A stretch of 64,000 bases of DNA from Notolepis coatsorum. Its lineage: Eukaryota > Chordata > Actinopteri > Aulopiformes > Paralepididae. The notes below the pieces were generated by a model that made no database searches, had not been told where the DNA came from, and saw only the letters and a program-made list of their open reading frames with translations. Made by a program: the position numbers and the translations under genes. Each line of letters opens with the position of its first letter. Positions within the stretch are counted from its first letter, which is position 1. Shown here piece by piece: positions 10,245 through 20,790 of this stretch. The DNA is taken from assembly GCA_963971535.1 (NCBI GenBank), contig OZ020591.1, forward strand, positions 18,090,823-18,154,822, written 5' to 3'.

Positions 10245-10454
10245 TACTGTGAGAAAATAATAATTACACACAAAGGGATAATGGCTTATAGCAGACTTAA
10301 TGATTTTAGAATATTTCAGATAATGAAATTAAATGTTTATCATCAACTATCCAGTTAGTATTTATACTGTCTGTAACGTTTGGCTACTTTAAATCATTGA
10401 ATGTAGAGAGAGAGCGAGAGAGAGAGAGGGGGCTAGAACGCACAAGAGAGCCAG

Positions 10455-10475
10455 CCCCCCCCCCCCCCCCCCCCC
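10455..10475. repeat. C homopolymer, 21 bases
   Basis: An uninterrupted C run follows a GAGAGA stretch; its length may be unreliable in an assembly. Confidence 0.9.
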
Positions 10476-10975
10476 GGGTTTTGTTCTAGGTTCGCGTTTT
10501 GATCGTCTAAGCTGCCGTAGGTGATGACGTCACACTCGAATGTAAACAGGAAGAGTCTAACACGGAGATGGAAAGTCACAGTGGTCGATGATATACAGAA
10601 ACGAATAACTAATAAATATGAAGTTATGTTTAAACTTCTGTTGTCAAGCGTTGTCACTTGTCAATATAACCCACCCCCTTTCCTCACTTTTCCACCGTCC
10701 CTGCTTCACTCGGGACCACCAGCTAACGTTAGCCCATTGCTCGTGTCAATTAAATTGCATGTTATTAAATGTCCGCGCTGGTCTGTCTAATGAAATTACA
10801 ACCGCAACATTATGTCGCCTGTACAGCCCTGGTTGTAGGCTAATGTTAGTGTAGTGAAATGCGAATGAAGGGGTGAAATCACTATTCGCAAGCTTGCGAG
10901 TAGATATAATTTTTCATTCGCACCGGCCAAATTAGGGGGCAATTTGCGACGATCTCGTCGCAGCGTACAGGCCTG

Positions 10976-11390
10976 TTGATGTTTTATAGATGGCTAGGTT
11001 AAACACAGGTTTTTGTTTTTATGGATGGTGGTGTCAGGTCCAGCATCGCCTTTTCCATCTTTTTCCTTCTCCCTGTAACCTCTGGATGCAGCCTTCTCCC
11101 TCTCCGATAGCTCATCTGACTTCACATGGAATCTTGCCCTGTTGTTTTCTTCTTGCTGAAACAATAGTGTATAATGTGATACTAATTCTGGTGGGCTAAA
11201 TTACATACAAACTTAAGTTCAAGATATTACAAAAAAAGGACATTCCTAATCCTACTAACATGACAGTTTGAAATACACAACGGTTATAGCTACTAACGTT
11301 AGATGCAGCTACTACAGGCAATCAACGATGAGGAGGAAGAGTCATAGCATCAACGCTAGATCTTTAATCTTTATTTAGCAGTCCAGTTTC
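10976..11390. other. No recognised feature
   Basis: Unclassified sequence between two TIR elements; only short frames are present. Confidence 0.4.
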
Positions 11391-11393
11391 TCC

Positions 11394-11548
11394 GGGCAGT
11401 AGCGTATAGCGTTTGTTCATGCTACATCACTACTTGGGTCTAAAAATAGCTACACTACAAAGAACGCTACTTGGTTCAAAAGGAGCGACGCTACCATCAC
11501 GCTACTGAGAAATGTAGTTAAGCTATGTAGCGTTGCTACTGCCCAACA
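11394..11548. mobile_element. Small fold-back element
   Basis: GGGCAGTAGCGTATAGCG at the left pairs imperfectly with GCGTTGCTACTGCCCAAC at the right. CTAC-rich arms around about 155 bases look like a deleted hAT derivative of the TTGGGCAGTAGC type. Confidence 0.45.
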
Positions 11549-12171
11549 TACGCATGGTGCTCACAGGAGCTCTGTACTCTGTAGTAACGCCAGCGGCCCG
11601 CCTCCCCACACGGAGAGTGACTGACAAGAGGTACTGGTTCCCGCCTCATTAAAACAAACACGCAAATAGCAATTAATTGCGCCCGTCAAAATCATTGCAT
11701 TCATTTTCATTATTGCGCGATAAATTGATTTATTGCTTATTGCGACAGGCCTACACCAGAGAAAGATATACTGCATGTTACCTATAGACTTTTTTACCTC
11801 TCTCTTTTCCTGGCAAGATAGTCTACATTGACCCGCTGTCTGTAGTGAGCAGTCTTCTGTTTGCTTGTTTGTGCCATCTAGAAAATAGGTTAAACTAGTT
11901 AAACATGACTAATACATGTACAATTACCTAAATGGAATGTCATGCTATACCGTTTTAAAAATGTTCTCATAAGATGGTACAATACTCAAAAAGAAACGTT
12001 AATTCCTAAATAGGAATGAAAAATGACAGAAATGTTGAAAAATACATGTTAAAGTATACAAAGAGTTATGCTAAAACAAATAACTTTATGTATATAAAAC
12101 ATGAATAAAATATAAATATACAGAAACTACAAATACAGGACATATATCTATCATCTAAAACACTCAGCAGT

Positions 12172-12762
12172 GGTCGCCCCACATGATACTCGGTCGCCCA
12201 GATGATGTTTGTAAGGTCAGTCAAATATTACAGGCTAACCATTAGCTACAGACACCAAACTAGCTAGCTCTTACCACATTTCACTATCAAATTCATCATC
12301 AAAATATAGATTTCCAGATAAAACGTATTATTCACAGTTTTGGGGCGGTCGTCCCACAAGACATCCAAAAGTGGCAATTACATTACAGCAGTTAAAAAAG
12401 AGATTTATTTGCCAATATGAAAGAGACTTACTAACCTGCTAGTTGTTTCTCTGGGTCCCTCACATGTGACTGGCTGATGCAACATCCTGTCCTTGAGGTG
12501 GTTTCAAAATAAAAGTCCCACAATTGTGTTTTCTTGATGGTCGCCCCAGATGATATTTCATAAAATTAACATATGCGGACAACATTCGTTTGTATATTAT
12601 GATGGAAGTATATGTGCAAATGCTTCATAATTTTGTCAATGAATGCAAAACATGTTTGAAATTATGCCAAATAGGGCAAGGGAAATATTTAAATAGATTT
12701 AAAGTGATTTGAATCCGGTTGTCCAAATAGAAGTCAATGCTGGACGGTCGCCCCACATGGAC
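12172..12762 (+). repeat. Five dispersed copies of a GGTCGCCCCACATG motif
   Basis: GGTCGCCCCACATGA (12172), GGTCGCCCAGATGATG (12192), GGTCGTCCCACAAG (12347), GGTCGCCCCAGATGATAT (12539) and GGTCGCCCCACATGGAC (12746) occur within 600 bases of A/T-rich DNA. They are irregularly spaced, so this is not an ordinary tandem array. I do not recognise the element. Confidence 0.6.
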
Positions 12763-13161
12763 ATTTGACACTTCAGATAGCAGAAAAATTACCAATAACT
12801 CGAATGTTTGGAGGAGTTAGAGTGGGTCTGTATATGGGGAAGGTATTAGAGATACATGTAATCTTTTTATGAATTTTAATGTTTTTTTTAAGGTAAGAAA
12901 TTCAGTGGGACAGAAAAAATAGGCGTCACGTCATTGACCCATCTACAGAACCTTCTGTTTAATCATCTTCCCTTTATTCATTTCCTTTTTTTTTAATTTT
13001 TTTTATCCACTTTTTCTCCCATTTTCTATTTTTCTCCCATCCCAATTTTCGTATCATCCAATTCAACCCTCCCCTGTCTTTGAACGTTGTTTCTTGCCTC
13101 CCACAAGCTGGCTGCAATGTGGACTAAGTCATACATAGCACGAGTCCCCTCCGATACTCGA

Positions 13162-13162
<1 letters not shown>

Positions 13163-13198
<36 letters not shown>

Positions 13199-16084
13199 GA
13201 TTGAATTTTAAGAGAGAAGCGCCTTTCTCAGACTCAAGGACACTGTACAAGGAAAGGATGGAAAAAAATAAAAGTAAGTAATAAAATTGAAAAAATATAT
13301 ATAATAAAATACATAAAAGATCTGTGTATAGTAACAACAAGAAAAAACAAATAAGATAAGAGATAAAAATAAATAAAAAAAGGAGGCAAGTTCTGTCCAA
13401 TTGGATAAAGTGGTTAAAATTAACAAACAAACAAACAACAAAACAAAACAAAACAACGGAATCTGTGGCTTAAAAAGAGTCAGGGGTGGGCTACTTGGGA
13501 GCGGGGCCGTGTTGCGTGAAGGCAAGTGTGAACAGGTGGGTTTTTAGCTTGGTTTTGAAGAGGTTGATGGTGTCAGAGCCTCGGATGAGGGGGGAGAGGG
13601 AGTTCCACAGTCTGGGGGCTGCTGCAGCGAAAGCTCGGTCTCCCAGTGTGGAACGCCTGGTGCGGGGGATGGTGAGGAGGTCGGAGTTGGAGGATCGGAG
13701 GCCTCGTGCTGGAGTGTAGGGGTGGAGTAGGTTGGTCAGGTAGGAAGGGGCCAACCCGTGCAGGGATTTGTAGGTGAGGAGGAGGATCTTGTAGGGGATT
13801 CGATAGTTGATGGGGAGCCAGTGGAGTTTTTGCAGGGTGGGGGTGATGTGCTGCCAGGGTTTGGTGCGCGTGAGGACCCTCGCAGCAGAGTTTTGGACGT
13901 ACTGTAAACGATCCAGAACCTTCTTGGAGGCACCAAGAAGGACTCCGTTACAGTAGTCGAGGCGGGAAGTGATGAAGGCGTGAATGAGTGTTTCCGCTGA
14001 GGTGTCGGAGAGTGAGGGGCGGAGGCGGGAGATGGTTCTGAGGTGGAAGAAGGCGGATCTGGTGACAGACTTGACGTGAGGGTGAAATGAGAGGGTGGAG
14101 TCCAGTATGACGCCCAGGTTCCTTACCTCTGTGGAGGGGCAGATGGAGTAGCCATCCACGGAGAGAACAAGGTGGTCGATCTTTTGGAGGAGGGCTGGGG
14201 AGGCTACAACTATGAGTTCGGTTTTCTTACTATTGAGTTGAAGGAAATTGGTGGTCATCCATGTTTTTATGTCCTGGAGGCAGGCAGTGAGGGAGGGGGG
14301 AGGAAGGGGGGCCGAGGGTTTGGTGTGGAGGTAGAGCTGTGTGTCGTCTGCATAGAAGTGGAAGTGGAGGCCGTGTTTCCTTATGATGTCACCGAGTGGG
14401 AGGAGGTAAATCATAAAAAGGAGCGGACCTAGCACCGAACCCTGGGGAACACCCTGTTTAACAAGTGCTGGAGCTGACCTGGAGCCCCCGAGGGAAACAT
14501 ACTGCCACCTGTTGGTGAGGTAGGATGTGAACCAGGACAAGGGGGTACCAGTGATGCCAAGGACACTTTCCAGGCGGTCTAGGAGGATTGAGTGTGAGAT
14601 GGTGTCGAAGGCAGCTGAGAGGTCCAGGAGGATGAGGATGTTGATGTTGCCAGCATCAGCAGCCATGAGGAGGTAATTTGTCACCTTGATCAGGGCGGTC
14701 TCGGTGCTGTGTTTAGCCCTGAACCCAGACTGGAGTGGTTCAAACAGGTCATGGTAGGCCATGTGACTCTGTAGCTGGGCGGCTACTGCGCGCTCGAGGA
14801 CCTTGCTGAGGAAGGGGAGGTTTGAGATGGGGCGGAAGTTGTTGAGGTTATCGGGGTCCAGACCGGTTTTTTTTAGAATTGGGGTGACTGCTGCCACCTT
14901 TAAGTCAGCAGGGACGGAGCCAGTGGACAGGGATGAGTTGATGATGTCTACCATGAGAGGACAGAGGGCAGGCAGGCCAGCCTTCACCAGGGTGGTGGGC
15001 ATAGGGTCCAGAGAGCAGGTGGAAGATTTAGAGCCAGACACCAGCTTCGTAATGGAGTCGGTGTCCACCAGGGAGAAGGATGAAAAGGAGTGGGTGGGAT
15101 GGGGCAGAGGGTCATGTTTAGCAACCGGAGGTGTGGGGGACACAGGAGTAGACTGGAGCTGCTGGTAGATGGCGTCGATTTTGTTTTGGAAGAATTCCGT
15201 GAATCTGTTGCAGAGATCAGAGGAGGTGGTCTGGAGGGGGTTGTCGGGGGGCTTGAGGAGTTTGGTGATGGTGGAGAAGAGGGCTTTGGAATTCCCTTGT
15301 CCTTTGGAGATGATATCGGAGTAGAAGGAGGACTTGGTTTGGGTGAGGGCGAGTCTGTAGGAAATGATGTGGTCAGAGTAGGCCTGGGCATGGACAGCGA
15401 GGCCTGTTTTCCTGCAGCGCCTCTCCAACTGGCGGCCCTTGGCTTTCATGGAGCGGAGCTCAGGGGTGTACCAGGGGGCGGAGTGTGTAAATGTGACAGT
15501 GCGGGTTTTGAGGGGTGCGAGGGAGTCCAGGATGGCAGCTAGGGCTGTGTTGTAGGTGTTCACCAACTCAATGGTTGAGAGCAGCTGAGGATCATGAGCG
15601 AGGTGGGAGCTCAGGGCGTTGGTGAGGTCAGTGGGGGTGATGTTTTTTGTGTTCCTGTACGTCATGGGGCGCTGTGGGCGGCCAGGGGAGGAGGGGAGAG
15701 AAACTGAGAATTTAACGGCAAGATGGTCAGCAACGTGGAGGTCCACGCCACTGAGATTGGAGGGAGTGATGGTCTCGGTGGAACACACCAGGTCCAGTAT
15801 ATGGCCTCTGGTGTGGGTGGGGAAATCTACATGCTGGGTGAGATTGTGGCAGTCAAGGAGGGACAGGAGGTCGTCGGAGGCGGTGATGTTGTCAACGTGA
15901 ATGTTGAAGTCGCCAAGGAGGAGAATTGAGGAGATGGATGAGCTGACAGAGGTGAGTAGGTCAGATAATTCCGAAATAAACACAGGGGAGGGAACAGCAG
16001 TCGCATCTTTCCACCTGCGATCTTTCAGCGTCAGGGGTCTGGGCTTTGGAGGGGCCCGCCCCCGTCGCTTCCTGATTCTACTGC
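13163..16084 (-). mobile_element. L2-like LINE with long ORF, 5' truncated
   Basis: The (TTA)n tail on the minus strand (13165-13198) follows the typical L2 3' end (TTGAGTCTGAGAAAGGCGC). The body holds an 868-codon ORF with part of the endonuclease and a full reverse transcriptase. The 5' edge joins a tRNA-derived SINE in the same orientation near 16084, so the first part of the endonuclease is missing. Confidence 0.85.
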
Positions 16085-16097
16085 GCAAGCGCACCAA
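13491..16097 (-). CDS. LINE ORF2-like protein: truncated endonuclease plus reverse transcriptase
   Basis: The protein has 868 codons. Residues 57-70 (ILLLGDFNIHVDN) and 121-130 (HVADHLAVKF) are the last parts of an exonuclease-endonuclease-phosphatase domain; its N-terminal half with the catalytic glutamate is absent. Reverse transcriptase follows: FRPISN (421-426), LDLSAAFDTI (491-500), GVPQGSVLGPLLF (549-561) and the catalytic FYADDTQLYL (581-590). The C-terminus (SAARVLTRT, LHWLPI, RLWNSL) is of L2 type. The first roughly 25 residues (MVRLRSRIRKRRGRAPPK) probably come from the neighbouring SINE or the junction, so the start is not native. Uninterrupted reading suggests a young insertion, but without a complete endonuclease it should not mobilise by itself. 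It lies antisense within the intron of zinc-finger gene A. Confidence 0.8.
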   Translation of the reverse strand: MVRLRSRIRKRRGRAPPKPRPLTLKDRRWKDATAVPSPVFISELSDLLTSVSSSISSILLLGDFNIHVDNITASDDLLSLLDCHNLTQHVDFPTHTRGHILDLVCSTETITPSNLSGVDLHVADHLAVKFSVSLPSSPGRPQRPMTYRNTKNITPTDLTNALSSHLAHDPQLLSTIELVNTYNTALAAILDSLAPLKTRTVTFTHSAPWYTPELRSMKAKGRQLERRCRKTGLAVHAQAYSDHIISYRLALTQTKSSFYSDIISKGQGNSKALFSTITKLLKPPDNPLQTTSSDLCNRFTEFFQNKIDAIYQQLQSTPVSPTPPVAKHDPLPHPTHSFSSFSLVDTDSITKLVSGSKSSTCSLDPMPTTLVKAGLPALCPLMVDIINSSLSTGSVPADLKVAAVTPILKKTGLDPDNLNNFRPISNLPFLSKVLERAVAAQLQSHMAYHDLFEPLQSGFRAKHSTETALIKVTNYLLMAADAGNINILILLDLSAAFDTISHSILLDRLESVLGITGTPLSWFTSYLTNRWQYVSLGGSRSAPALVKQGVPQGSVLGPLLFMIYLLPLGDIIRKHGLHFHFYADDTQLYLHTKPSAPLPPPSLTACLQDIKTWMTTNFLQLNSKKTELIVVASPALLQKIDHLVLSVDGYSICPSTEVRNLGVILDSTLSFHPHVKSVTRSAFFHLRTISRLRPSLSDTSAETLIHAFITSRLDYCNGVLLGASKKVLDRLQYVQNSAARVLTRTKPWQHITPTLQKLHWLPINYRIPYKILLLTYKSLHGLAPSYLTNLLHPYTPARGLRSSNSDLLTIPRTRRSTLGDRAFAAAAPRLWNSLSPLIRGSDTINLFKTKLKTHLFTLAFTQHGPAPK

Positions 16098-16213
16098 CCA
16101 ACCTGTAGGAGTCGCTAGGGCTGGGCGATATGGAAAAAAATCATATCGCGATAACGATATGATAATTTTATTTTATTTCTCGATATCGATAATTATCGAA
16201 TTGTTATAAGTAT

Positions 16214-16251
<38 letters not shown>

Positions 16252-17012
16252 CAGATGTATGTTTATTTTGCAGCAATTATTTGTCATTGCCGCCATCTTT
16301 AGTGTTACATCCCCTCACACTCCAGTTCTCAGGCTGCAGCTGGTTTAAAAGCTAAAGTAAACCGGCTTCTCTGCTGGCTGTGGCTCCAGAGGAGTTGAAC
16401 AGTTCTGGCTCTGCTAGTTTATTTTCGATCTTTTGGCGCTTTTTTGGTGGACAAACCACCGCACATGTGCACTGTGACTCGTGACTGGAGTCTAGTTCTG
16501 CTAGCACACATAGCCTACTGTGTACAGACAGTTTCAAAATGTATTTTAAATTAGAAAGCAAACAAAATAAATGGACAAGAGAAAAAGAAATCTGAATTTG
16601 GTCAGTATTGTCATTTGGACAAGCAAAGCCATTACTTTAAGTTGCAGGCAAGAAAGACAAGTCTGTCCACTGTCTCTGGTTTTAAAACTGCCCTGTTGCA
16701 GGTAAAAAAAAAAAAAAAAACGATTTTTTTATTTTTTTTTTATTTCGATATTCGATATCGATTATTAAAATATATCGCGATATTTATCGTTATCGTTATA
16801 TCACCCAGCCCTAAGAGTCGCTGTTCACAACGCCCGATCCCCACCCATCAGTTTCCCTCCCCCTAATACTGCCAATGTGTATTAGTGCGGACGACCAGCT
16901 AAACTGAAAGCAATATGGAGCGCTGGGCTCGAACAGGGAGGCGAACCTGTTCGAGCCCAGTCTCCAGTATTCGTGGTGAGCGCCTTGCCCACTGCACCGC
17001 GTAGCCGCCCTC
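16085..17012 (-). mobile_element. tRNA-derived SINE (SINE-1), split by a hAT
   Basis: Read on the minus strand, a tRNA-like head (GGCGGCTACGCGGTGCAG) is followed by CACTAATACACATTGGCAG, GTTGTGAACAGCGACTC and, after a hAT insertion (16116-16813), CTACAGGTTGGTTGGTGCG. This is the body shared with SINEs at 23042, 29168, 31037 and 62733. Its 3' part is replaced by the LINE at 16084. GGCTCGAACAGG/GAGG/CGAACCTGTTCGAGCC inside the head forms an extra inverted duplication. Confidence 0.75.
16116..16813. mobile_element. Non-autonomous hAT element
   Basis: Termini TAGGGCTGGGCGATAT and ATATCACCCAGCCCTA are inverted. The flanks GGAGTCGC and AGAGTCGC are a target duplication with one mismatch. Inside are CGATAT-rich subterminal arrays and long A and T runs; no transposase. 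It sits within the SINE. Confidence 0.85.
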
Positions 17013-17310
17013 CTTTATTCATTTCCTTCGATTTTTTTGTACATGATCTCAAGGAGGTACTGAACGAGATCAGTGGCAGTTTTTAATGTTTGGTCATTAT
17101 TAGCATGGTGTTATTCACTGTCAAAGATGCAAAGAAAAATCATAATTCATATTCTCCTTTGTTTCATCACAATTTAAGCAAGCCTAGTAATAGACACAAT
17201 ATTTCTGACACTGGGAATACATTCACTGAGGTCCATAGATGTCCATAGATACCAGGAATATGCAAATGGCCTTGTAGAAGTGGAGCAATGTGAGGTTAAG
17301 TCTCCTGATG
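17013..17310. other. No recognised feature
   Basis: No frame or repeat edge; GTCCATAGAT is doubled near 17232-17250. Confidence 0.4.
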
Positions 17311-17800
17311 TAGGGGTGGACGGTATGGTCTAAAATGTATATCACGGTATAATTTGAAGCATAGACGGTAACGGTATATATCACGGTATCAGTGTTTCCG
17401 TTAGAATTATTTTTTTTGCCTGATAGGCAGGCTATATAAATAATGACATCCTCAAGGCATGTAGATTTATAATATTTTAACTTAAAACTAGGCTACTTTT
17501 GCGTATACAGTCATTATATTCCAAATAAAATAAGTCCCGAGTCGAGACTCTGTGCTGCTCCCAACGAATCCCAATAGTATGCAACTGCAGAGCCGCAGAG
17601 TAGGGGCGCTTTCAGGTCCGGTCACAGGCCCGGCTCAACAGCGCCCCCCACCCAACGGCTGAATTGCCAATGGCTGAATTGGAGTACTGCACTGTGCCGG
17701 TACAGATGGGTGGGTTATGGTGGATTCTGCGGCTCTGCAGCTGCATATGCTTCTCGCAAAATCCAGCATCCAGCCCCGCTGCCCAGCCGTCGTTATCAGA
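17311..17800. mobile_element. Two overlapping hAT left-end fragments
   Basis: TAGGGGTGGACGGTATGG (17311) opens one element with CGGTAT subterminal repeats. At 17390 a second starts with CAGTGTTTCCGTTAG and shares long blocks with the complete element at 56580-57423 (AGGCATGTAGATTTATAA, CAGCGCCCCCCACCCAAC, TGGCTGAATTGGAGTACTG). Right ends are missing. Confidence 0.6.
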
Positions 17801-18044
17801 ACACTACACACATATCATAATGTTCACAGCAAACTGTAGTTGATCACCAGGTATGTTTTATTAACGTAGAATAATTCATATAAGAAAACGATCAATCAAT
17901 CAATACATTGCAAGACAATGAACTGACCATAAACAGGAACGTCTACCGGCTAACGTTATATATCTTGTATATCTTTTATATCTTGTCTCAAATTCCAATC
18001 ACTTTTCCCACCTGTAAAATAAAATGTTTAGTGCTTACGTCAGC

Positions 18045-18250
18045 ATGTCTGTGAGAGTAAGCAGTCCCTGTCCCCTCCTCTACGTCTCTCTGTAAGAGTA
18101 AGCAGTCCCTGTCCCCTCCTTTACATCTCTCTCTGTAAGAGTAAGCAGTCCCTGTCCCCTCCTTTACATCTCTCTCTGTAAGAGTAAGCAGTCCCTGTCC
18201 CCTCCTTTACGTCTCTCTCTGTGAGAGTAAGCAGTCCCTGTCCCCTCTTT
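18045..18250. repeat. Minisatellite of Penelope origin, about 5 units
   Basis: Units of about 36-43 bases contain GTAAGCAGTCCCTGTCCCC followed by CTCTCTGT. On the minus strand each reads RGDRDCLLSQRE-like, the same peptide that ends the adjacent Penelope-like fragment. A longer array of the same unit lies at 53946-54560. Confidence 0.85.
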
Positions 18251-18422
18251 TCAAGCGATTCACTACCTCAATGCTCTGGAACCTCAGCCTACAAACCTCA
18301 TGGCCTGCAGCAGTGAGATGCTTGGCTACAGGAGACTTTTCATCCTGATTTCCAATGTTGCTCTTATGTTCAGAGACTTGGGTCCTCAATTCTCTTGATT
18401 TGACCAACAAAGCAGAATCCAC
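18207..18422 (-). pseudogene. Penelope-like element C-terminus (GIY-YIG region remnant)
   Basis: The minus strand encodes about 71 residues: SRELRTQVSEHKSNI, then SPVAKHLTAAGHEVCRLRF, then NRLKRGDRDCLLSQRET. The pattern EHKS...SPVA.H....GH....LRF, followed by a charged GD.D.LL..E segment, matches the C-terminal end of Penelope-like retroelement proteins. The GIY-YIG residues themselves and the reverse transcriptase are absent. The final segment runs into the minisatellite, which appears to be an expansion of it. Confidence 0.65.
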
Positions 18423-18491
18423 ATGAGTACTAAGAGGTGGATTAGGAGTAGTCTCCTTACCTCAAAATCCTCCCTTGCCTTTTCTTAGCTA

Positions 18492-18960
18492 CATGTACAG
18501 TATTGGAGGTGTACATGTAGTTGTGTGTACATGTACAGTATTGGAGGTGTACATGTAGTTGTGTGTACAAACATGTACAATAATGGAGCTGTACATGTAG
18601 TTGTGTGTACATGTAGAATAATGGAGGTGTACATGTAGTTGTGTGTACATGTACCGTATTGGTGGTGTACATGTAGTTGTGTGTACATGTAGAATAATGG
18701 AGGTGTACATGTAGTTGTGTGTACATGTAGAATAATGGAGGTGTACATGTAGTTGTGTGTACATACAGTACTGGAGGTGTACATGTAGTTGTGTGTACAT
18801 GTACCGTATTGGAGGTGTACATGTAGTTGTGTGTACATGTAGAATAATGGAGGTGTACATGTAGTTGTGTGTACATGTACAATAATGGAGGTGTACATGT
18901 AGTTGTGTGTACATACAGTATTGGAGGTGTACATGTAGTTGTGTGTACATGTACATTAGA
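18492..18960. repeat. 38-bp GTACATGTAGTTGTG minisatellite
   Basis: About 12 copies of a unit of about 38 bases (GTGTACATGTAGTTGTGTGT then ACATGTA and GAATAATGGAG) are present. TACATGTA and GTACATGTAC are self-complementary. Long open frames on the minus strand are repeat artefacts. Confidence 0.9.
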
Positions 18961-19578
18961 GGTGTACAGTGTACACTTGTTATTTTATTGCCTTATATAA
19001 TAAAAATTCCAAACCTTTGTCCAACATCTCATCAAGCAGAATCAGCAGGAACATTGACCTTCCTCCTCTCCACCATGCACTGCTGCTGGGATGTTAGTGG
19101 AGGAGGATGCTTTATGACAATGTGGTAATGGATCAGACCACCTGTAGTTGATACTGATCACATGTAGCTAGTAGGGGTGTGACGATACATCGATCCAGAT
19201 CGATATATAGATCTATTATCAATAATCAAATAGGATCGATGCAGCGTAAAAAGATCGATTCATATTGCGATACTCTTATTTTGAAAATCCTGCGAGTCAT
19301 ATCCGCCGCCGCCCAGTATTGTGAAACTCTGTGTAGCTCTACAGAGCGTCTATTTTGCGACCCGATATAATAAGTCTGTGCAGTTTTTTCCCCGCAATGG
19401 GTCAAATGCAACATGCTTTGCATCGTCGCCATTCCTTTATGCCCAAGTCGCGTGGGCAAACCTAAATTTAACGTTACGTTGGCTGCTTAAGCTAACTAAG
19501 CTAACAGGAGAGATGAGATGGGACTTGGGAAGGAGGAGGGGCGGGGGCATTCTACCTTTCTGTGTGGGGGGGAGGGGC

Positions 19579-19598
19579 ATTCTGTGTGTGTATGTGTG

Positions 19599-19631
<33 letters not shown>

Positions 19632-19633
19632 TA
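19579..19633. repeat. (TG)n microsatellite
   Basis: Imperfect TG dinucleotides inside the hAT element. Confidence 0.95.
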
Positions 19634-20020
19634 CTGAGGATGGACAGATAATGTTGATATTTAAACATGAATACATAATAAATGTATTCATGATCATCAT
19701 GCAACATAAAACAATTGCAGGAATGGTTTGGGAGAGGAAGGGGTTTTAGCTTGCGTGTTGTGAGTTCCAAAACATTTTACTTAAAGTTTAAAGCTCAATA
19801 TATAAAAACATGGCACTTTACAGTGAACAGGAGGTCTATTTGTATTAAAAACAATAGATTGTTTTTCATTTAAATGTCTGGAAGAGCTCAAAAATAAAAA
19901 TGTCAAATGATATTTCCATTGCCTTTTTTTTTGTTCTAAATGTGACTGATTGTGTTAAATGGGCACATAATATAGTCTCATATCGATCGCAGGCACCTGA
20001 ATTGAATCGTATCGTATCGT

Positions 20021-20365
20021 GGCATGGTGGTGTAGTGGTTAACACTGTCGCCTCACAGCAAGAAGGTCCAGGGTTCGATTCCCGCTTGGGGACCAGGTTT
20101 CCATGATGCCAGGTACCCAGGTGGGATATCTCCCAGGCCTTTCTGTGTGGAGTTTGCATGTTCTCCCCGTGCTCGCAAGGGTTTCCCCCCCGATAAGATA
20201 AACCCAATGGAAAAACATGCACAACAACAGATCGCTAACGCTGTGGCGTCCTTGACGAAGACGGACAGGAGCACTTGGATTGGTCCCCTGGCGCGGCTCA
20301 CGTTGACGCCTGTTTGCTCCCGGCTGCCCTTGGGGGGGAAGGACGACGGGATGGGTTAATCGCAG
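20021..20365 (+). mobile_element. HE1-like tRNA-derived SINE
   Basis: GGCATGGTGGTGTAGTGGTT carries an A-box-like segment and GGGTTCGATTCCC (20071-20083) is a B box. TTTCTGTGTGGAGTTTGCAT and GTTCTCCCCGTG follow, as in the HE1 family of fish SINEs. It lies inside the hAT between CGTATCGT repeats. A reversed copy is at 60655-60990. The 3' edge is approximate. Confidence 0.8.
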
Positions 20366-20589
20366 AGACAAATCGCATCTGCGATCCTAAAAGCCAATGC
20401 ATGCGTGTGTGTTCCGGTGTGTGTGCTAAACTAACCGCTGTGTGTACCACTAAAACATTGAGTGTTGTTGCATGCCGAATAAAGACCTCTGCAACAGGTC
20501 CTGCATTATTATTATTATATCGGCAAATATCGTATCGTTGTCCAACGAATCGATATCGTATCGTATCGTGATGAAACTGGTGATTCCCT

Positions 20590-20790
20590 GGGGAGCTCCA
20601 GTAGCTCACCGCGTATCTCTGCGCTATTTCGGCGTCGGGGACAACCGTGCGCGTCACGGATCTGGGGTACACGAGTTCGACTCCCGGACTCGCCGTATTT
20701 TCTCAGAGTGTCTTCCCCTGATCTATATCCCATTCAACCTGTTTCTGTCGGTCATGCTTGACCAGAAAAAGCAATAAACGCTAAAAAGAA
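20590..20790 (+). mobile_element. tRNA-like SINE head
   Basis: AGTAGCTCACCGCG resembles an A box, and GAGTTCGACTCCCGG (20672-20686) contains a B box. The pair and spacing fit a tRNA-derived RNA polymerase III promoter. The remainder to AATAAACGC is unknown. Confidence 0.45.

Larger units (their letters stand above)
9733..10975. mobile_element. TIR element, hAT-like (GTACGCT termini)
   Basis: Left CAGGGCTGTACGCT and right AGCGTACAGGCCTG are inverted repeats, and TTGAT flanks both sides. Blocks of AGGGGCAAAT follow the left end and GGGGGCAATTTGC precedes the right end. It carries another hAT left end (TAGGGCTGGGCGATATGG, 9847), a (CA)n(TA)n microsatellite and a C homopolymer. No transposase is seen. 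Confidence 0.65.

Noticed and set aside
18457..18956. Three overlapping minus-strand frames of about 150 codons rich in YMYT and HVHL
   Set aside because: They follow the 38-bp minisatellite and are open in all three frames, so there is no coding constraint.
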